Shown here: positions 7,933 through 11,405 of the stretch, in pieces
How the letters are laid out: the number at the start of each line of letters is the position of its first letter
Numbering within the stretch: the first letter of the stretch is position 1
From: Candidatus Aminicenantota bacterium
GTDB taxonomy: Bacteria; Acidobacteriota; Aminicenantia; Aminicenantales; Aminicenantaceae
Assembly: GCA_016926925.1 (NCBI GenBank)
Contig: JAFGNQ010000484.1
Span: 1-11,405, forward strand
Reading direction: 5' to 3'
DNA: 11,405 nucleotides
Position numbers and translations under genes: made by a program
The notes under the pieces: model-generated
The model's input: the letters and a program-made list of their open reading frames with translations, nothing else
Databases searched by the model: none
Told to the model about the DNA's origin: nothing

Positions 7933-10389
7933 TCATTCATGCATCACAGGCAGGATCACATGAGAGGGACGGTTTTTATCATGATAGATTGTCTGATGGG
8001 CGATTTTGTACTCGGTGTCAGCGGCGTAAGGATTACCGGTGTTGGTATTGACCGCCAGCAATCCGGCTGCCGCACTGGCAATCGAAACTCGCAGCATATG
8101 CCCTTGCTTGAAATTATGGCTCATCCAGGTCATGGGAATGTGATATTCATAAACTTTATCAGGCGTGAGCAAATGTTCCTTTGTAAGGCTTTTCCTGAAG
8201 CGCGCCTTCATAAAGCCGTCTACAAGACGGATAGATTGCCCGTCCGGATGCACATCCGTGAGCCGCACGACCCAATCCGTATCTCGAGAATCCGTGGCCG
8301 CATGGATGACCGCCGAAACAGATCCGGAAATGACGAAGTCGTCCTTGAACGGTTCAGAGGTATAGACGAGTGTGTCCTCCCGTTTCTCAACCTCTTGATA
8401 ATCCTCCGGAGGCGAAAGCTCGTTCGTCCGGATATCCACCAAAAACGGAGTCGGATTTTGGGGGTCGTAGACATAGAGATCCGGGGCCGCACTTCCGGGT
8501 TTCCGAGTGTTGAGAGTCGCTCCATCTTTGGGAGATTGCGCCTTTCCGGCCGAATGAAAGTACCATATTTCCGGTTTGACGTTAGGCGGCGGCCAGGTAT
8601 CGGCTGTCTTCCACGCATTCTCGCCGAGGGTAAAATACCGGACTGACGGTTCTTTATCGATGCCGTTTTCGATGCCCTTCAACCAGCGGTCATACCACCG
8701 GACATAGATATAATGAATATTCTCCATGATCGCATCAGGACCGAATTCGAGTTTTGCGATCTCCCTGGAACTGTTCATACCGTGACGCCAAGGCCCCAGA
8801 ACCAGATGCTGGTGATTCCGCTTGTTACGATTCATTAAATTCCAGTAAAAGATCGTTCCTCTCAAGACATCGTCAAACCAACCGGTCAGATAGAGCACGG
8901 GAAGATCGATTTTATCGATAAACCGGCTGATATCCCCTTTTTGCCAATATTCATCCTGGGTTGTATGAGACAACCATTCCCTCCAGAAGGGAATCTCATG
9001 CCCCACGGCCCTGATATCGGCATCGATCAAAGGAAGTTGAGCGACCACATCATTCAGGTTTTTCTGCATGGCCGTTTTGATTTCAGCCGGAGTGGCATTC
9101 ATCCGAACACTCCAAGTGAGAATACCGGGCACAAAGCAGCCGTTGATAAAGGGACAGTCATTCAGACCGGGGCCGGAAGTGACCTGAGAGACCAGTGTCT
9201 TCAAATGCGGATTTCCTTTGTAGGCTGCATGCCACTGGACAAGCCCCACATAAGAGCCCCCGATCATTCCCACGCTGCCGTCAGACCATGGCTGTTCGGC
9301 AATCCAGGTAACGGTTTCATCGCCGTCGGATTTCTCATCGACAAGCGGTATAAACTCGCCTTCCGAATCTCCCCTGCCGCGTGTATCCTGCGCTATCACG
9401 GCATATCCCCTGGAGACAAATTTGAATGCGTCGCGCAGATAATTCATACGTCCATAAGGAGTCCTCATCAGGATCGTCGGAAAACGACCTTTCATTCGTG
9501 TCGGCTCCCCTTTCTCCGGATCCCCGGGAAGATAGATCGTCGCAGCCAAAGAAATCCCATCCGACATGCGAATCATGGTCTTGCTTTCCAAGGGAACCAC
9601 TCTAAAAAGAGGTTTGGAGAGTTGTGGAGTATTCCAGAAGGTGAGAGTAGTCAATGATTCATACCCATCCTCGATCCAAACATCATCGCTGATCGGCAGC
9701 GCATAACCGAGCAGAGTCATATGGTCGGTAAGGATCAAATCAAAGGGTACAAGGTCCCGGCGCTCAGCATAAAGTCCGGTGGAAAAAGGCTTGGTTCCTG
9801 TCCATATCCAAGCGGAGACTTTTTTCCCGGTTGCTGTTCCTTCGACGGATTTACCTTTTTCAAAAGCTAATTCGAGAAGTTCATTACCCACCAAAGATGA
9901 AATCTTCAAAACGTCCGGGATTTTATGTGAGTTAAAATAATCGTTCAAGACTCCTACATTTACCGGCAAATACTTAGGCTCAAAGATCAATATCGGGAAA
10001 TCCGAATCCAAGATCTGCCTCATGCCTGTTTTATCTATTATCACAACTCTAGTCGGGGACTCCCAGAGAATCTTTATTCCGGCTTCTTCTTCAACAAGGA
10101 AACCACCTCGATCCATATATGAGGCACCCGAGCTTTGAACGGATTCCTTCCATGAATGAGGGTTTCGGGTAAATATGGAAGCGGACAACCCGTCTGCTCC
10201 TTCGCTCAATTTCAGTTTTCCTGTCCAAATTCCAAATTGATACCGGGTATAGCTCTTTTTAGACGGCAGGATATCCGCACCGGCAGACGACGTGAAGACC
10301 AATACATAAACAATGAGTAAGATTATAAAGAATTTTTTCGTATCATAATTATTCAGAAAAATGCATTTGGCATATCGTTTTTTTCTCAT
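7933..10389 (-). CDS. Secreted CocE/NonD-type (S15) hydrolase with long N-terminal extension
   Basis: Protein of 818 residues from ATG 10389. A hydrophobic stretch at 20-36 ending in SSAGA-D gives a Sec signal with a long charged n-region and probable cleavage near 38/39. Residues 39-265 are not recognised. The hydrolase domain spans about 269-545 with G-G-S379-Y-V-G (nucleophile), GWFD506 (acid) and GPWRH536 (base). The C-terminal jelly-roll spans about 604-812. The catalytic triad is complete. Bacterial CocE enzymes are nearer 570-620 residues, so the extra length is the N-terminal module. The expected reaction is release of X-Pro dipeptides or hydrolysis of esters or amides outside the cytoplasm. 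It is the first gene of a two-gene operon with the lipoprotein S15 hydrolase 15 bases downstream, followed by the shared hairpin terminator. Substrate unknown. Confidence 0.93.
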   Translation of the reverse strand: MRKKRYAKCIFLNNYDTKKFFIILLIVYVLVFTSSAGADILPSKKSYTRYQFGIWTGKLKLSEGADGLSASIFTRNPHSWKESVQSSGASYMDRGGFLVEEEAGIKILWESPTRVVIIDKTGMRQILDSDFPILIFEPKYLPVNVGVLNDYFNSHKIPDVLKISSLVGNELLELAFEKGKSVEGTATGKKVSAWIWTGTKPFSTGLYAERRDLVPFDLILTDHMTLLGYALPISDDVWIEDGYESLTTLTFWNTPQLSKPLFRVVPLESKTMIRMSDGISLAATIYLPGDPEKGEPTRMKGRFPTILMRTPYGRMNYLRDAFKFVSRGYAVIAQDTRGRGDSEGEFIPLVDEKSDGDETVTWIAEQPWSDGSVGMIGGSYVGLVQWHAAYKGNPHLKTLVSQVTSGPGLNDCPFINGCFVPGILTWSVRMNATPAEIKTAMQKNLNDVVAQLPLIDADIRAVGHEIPFWREWLSHTTQDEYWQKGDISRFIDKIDLPVLYLTGWFDDVLRGTIFYWNLMNRNKRNHQHLVLGPWRHGMNSSREIAKLEFGPDAIMENIHYIYVRWYDRWLKGIENGIDKEPSVRYFTLGENAWKTADTWPPPNVKPEIWYFHSAGKAQSPKDGATLNTRKPGSAAPDLYVYDPQNPTPFLVDIRTNELSPPEDYQEVEKREDTLVYTSEPFKDDFVISGSVSAVIHAATDSRDTDWVVRLTDVHPDGQSIRLVDGFMKARFRKSLTKEHLLTPDKVYEYHIPMTWMSHNFKQGHMLRVSIASAAAGLLAVNTNTGNPYAADTEYKIAHQTIYHDKNRPSHVILPVMHE

Positions 10390-10394
10390 ACAAT

Positions 10395-10399
10395 CCTCC
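10395..10399 (-). promoter_or_regulatory. Ribosome binding site that fixes the large S15 start
   Basis: GGAGG on the minus strand lies five bases upstream of the ATG at 10389. An in-frame TTG four codons earlier (10401) overlaps the Shine-Dalgarno itself and has no site of its own, so the ATG is preferred. Confidence 0.8.
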
Positions 10400-10445
10400 A
10401 AGGACTTTAGGAATTGAAAAGTTGCGCTCGTTCTCGATGAAAAAA

Positions 10446-10474
10446 ATGATATATCACAGATGACAAAAATGCAA
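10446..10474 (-). promoter_or_regulatory. Candidate promoter of the S15 operon
   Basis: On the minus strand TTGCAT (10474-10469, 3/6) and TATCAT (10451-10446, 5/6) are spaced by 17 bases, about 55 bases before the ATG. The -35 is weak. The element overlaps the 5' end of the methyltransferase remnant on the other strand. Confidence 0.33.
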
Positions 10475-10908
10475 AAATTTGACTTTGAATGACTGCTCTA
10501 GAATCCACGAGGCATCCCTTCGAATCCTGGAAAAAAATGGATATGCGGACATCCATCTATCCCTACGGTGCTCCTGAATTGAATCTCCTGGTTGCCTGCC
10601 TGACAGAACTGAGCCATTACTACAAGCTCCCCATGTGGGGAACGGCCGGCTGTACGGATGCCAAAGTCATAGGAGCACAGGCCGGTTCCGAATTGATGTT
10701 CGAATGCCTGACCTCTCTTCTCGCCGGAGCCGATTTCGTCCACGATACAGGATTGATGGACCATGCGACTATGGTCTCTCCGGAACTCATCGTCTTGATG
10801 GATGAAACCATCGCCGCGGCAAGAGTACTCATGGGCGGTATTGAAATCAGCAATGACATTTTCCGGTTTGCAGGCCGGTCATTCATTCAAGATTACGACC
10901 GCAGGTAG
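10464..10908 (+). pseudogene. Decayed MttB-superfamily (trimethylamine/betaine corrinoid) methyltransferase
   Basis: Two pieces of an MttB-family protein lie in different frames. Frame 10464-10538 (open after TGA 10461-10463) reads as the family N-terminus, IHEASLRILEKNG at 10503-10541. The frame containing codon 10537 reads MDMRTSIYPYGAPELN and then WGTAGCTDAK, AQAG, LLAGADFVHDTG and GGIEISND, all matching the C-terminal half of the barrel. Intact members are about 470-500 residues, so some 250 residues between the pieces and the last 70 or so are gone. The switch falls at the A-run 10531-10537. After GGIEISND (about 10858) similarity stops, and the frame ends at TAG 10906-10908, overlapping the SDR 3' end by 16 bases. 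Intact family members transfer a methyl group from a quaternary or tertiary amine to a corrinoid protein; this remnant should be inactive. The Pyl-dependent or Pyl-free branch cannot be decided. Confidence 0.82.
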
Positions 10909-11405
10909 GATGCACCGTTGATATCGATAATGCCCCCTGTCAGGAAGTCGACCCCTTCCGAGGCTAAAAACAGCGCCGTGTTGGCGATCTCGCTGGGATA
11001 GGCCACTCTTCCTATCGGGCTCTGGCTGCGGATCGCTTTTCCGCTTTCCCCCTGAAGCGCTTCCCTGGCCATATCCGTCTCGACAAATCCTGGTGCGATG
11101 ACATAGACGAATATATTATGAGGCCCGAGAGCTTTAGCCAAAGATTGACTCATGGCGTTCAATCCCGCCTTGCTGGCTCCATAGCAAGGAGCATCGGGCT
11201 CGCCTCGGAACGCCCCCCGGGAGGAGATGTTTATGATTTTCCCTCCTCCGGTGTCGATCATTCTTTTTGCCGCAAGGAAAATCAGGTTTGCCGGACCCAA
11301 AAGGTTGGTGGCAATCGTTTGATTCCATGTTTTCTGCCACTCACCGTAATTCACTTTGGCAATGGGAGCTTCCTTGAAGATACCGGCGTTGTTGATCAAC
11401 ATGTC
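10893..11405 (-). CDS. SDR-family oxidoreductase (FabG-like), 5' end cut by window
   Basis: The 3'-terminal 170 codons of a classical short-chain dehydrogenase/reductase. It opens in the middle of the fold at DMLINNAG (NNAG motif, beta-4), so the Met at 11402 is not the start and the TGxxxGxG cofactor loop lies outside the window. Visible further on are the INISS strand with the catalytic Ser, Y-G-A-S-K (catalytic Tyr and Lys), [10 protein letters not shown] and the C-terminal end [12 protein letters not shown]. The catalytic residues in view are intact and the C-terminus is complete at the TAA (10895-10893). Expected: a cytoplasmic NAD(P)H-dependent 3-oxoacyl or alcohol/ketone reductase; the substrate cannot be assigned. 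It converges on the methyltransferase remnant with a 16-base overlap, the only cytoplasmic enzyme in view. Confidence 0.93.
   Translation of the reverse strand, partial: DMLINNAGIFKEAPIAKVNYGEWQKTWNQTIATNLLGPANLIFLAAKRMIDTGGGKIINISSRGAFRGEPDAPCYGASKAGLNAMSQSLAKALGPHNIFVYVIAPGFVETDMAREALQGESGKAIRSQSPIGRVAYPSEIANTALFLASEGVDFLTGGIIDINGASYLRS

Noticed and set aside
6454..9657. Long plus-strand open frames (6454-7032, 7141-7863, 7939-8646, 8941-9657) opposite the S15 genes
   Set aside because: They are fully antisense to two genes with complete catalytic triads, lack ribosome binding sites and encode arginine/histidine-rich sequence with no recognisable domain.
10390..10401. TTG at 10401 as the start of the large S15 hydrolase
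   Set aside because: It would overlap the GGAGG that serves the ATG at 10389 and has no Shine-Dalgarno of its own.
10489..10908. A stand-alone 139-residue protein starting at ATG 10489
   Set aside because: The first 16 residues are an out-of-frame reading of the MttB N-terminus; no ribosome binding site precedes the ATG and the rest is a partial barrel.
10906..10908. TAG at the end of the methyltransferase frame read as pyrrolysine
   Set aside because: Bases after the TAG are the antisense of the SDR gene with no MttB similarity, and similarity is already lost about 48 bases earlier.
11400..11402. ATG at 11402 as the start of the SDR gene
   Set aside because: It encodes the Met just before LINNAG in the middle of the Rossmann fold; the frame is open to the window edge and the cofactor-binding loop must lie upstream.
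1..11405. CRISPR array, tRNA, rRNA or insertion sequence
   Set aside because: No regularly spaced repeats, no cloverleaf or rRNA-like sequence and no transposase frame were seen on either strand; the only repeats are the two palindromes and the two gene duplications.

Overview
The window looks like chromosomal DNA of a Gram-negative-type bacterium with near-balanced base composition. Shine-Dalgarno sequences are clear (AAGGAG, GGAGG) and almost every encoded protein carries an export signal. The dense run of exported serine peptidases and esterases, together with a trace of an MttB-superfamily methyltransferase, suggests an anaerobic or microaerophilic peptide-using lineage of the Acidobacteriota/Aminicenantes kind. 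That placement is a guess from gene content; no rRNA or other marker is present.

Layout from left to right. (1) The 5' two thirds or more of a secreted S9-family peptidase (beta-propeller plus alpha/beta hydrolase) lies on the minus strand and runs off the left edge. (2) A 460-bp divergent intergenic region holds candidate promoters for both flanking genes, an exact TTGAT-N4-ATCAA palindrome of the FNR/CRP type, a copy of a palindromic repeat and a small leader hairpin. (3) Two tandem, closely similar serine beta-lactamase-like (S12/class C type) hydrolases lie on the plus strand, each ending in four predicted membrane helices. (4) A 17-bp hairpin flanked by an A-run and a T-run lies in the convergent gap and should terminate transcription from both sides. 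It is also the second copy of the repeat seen in region 2. (5) Two tandem CocE/NonD-type (S15, X-Pro dipeptidyl-peptidase-like) hydrolases lie on the minus strand as a two-gene operon; the upstream one has an unrecognised N-terminal module of about 225 residues and the downstream one is a probable lipoprotein. (6) A decayed MttB-family methyltransferase gene follows, in which the N-terminal start and the C-terminal half are fused out of frame. (7) The 3' part of an SDR oxidoreductase (FabG-like) on the minus strand runs off the right edge.

Functionally, five consecutive intact or edge-cut genes encode exported serine hydrolases from three families (S9, S12-like, S15). This fits extracytoplasmic peptide, amide or ester breakdown, but no substrate can be read from sequence. 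No mobile element, CRISPR array, tRNA or rRNA was seen. The least ordinary signals are the deletion-frameshift scar in the methyltransferase, the shared palindromic repeat, the membrane tail of the hydrolase pair and the N-terminal module of the large S15 protein.
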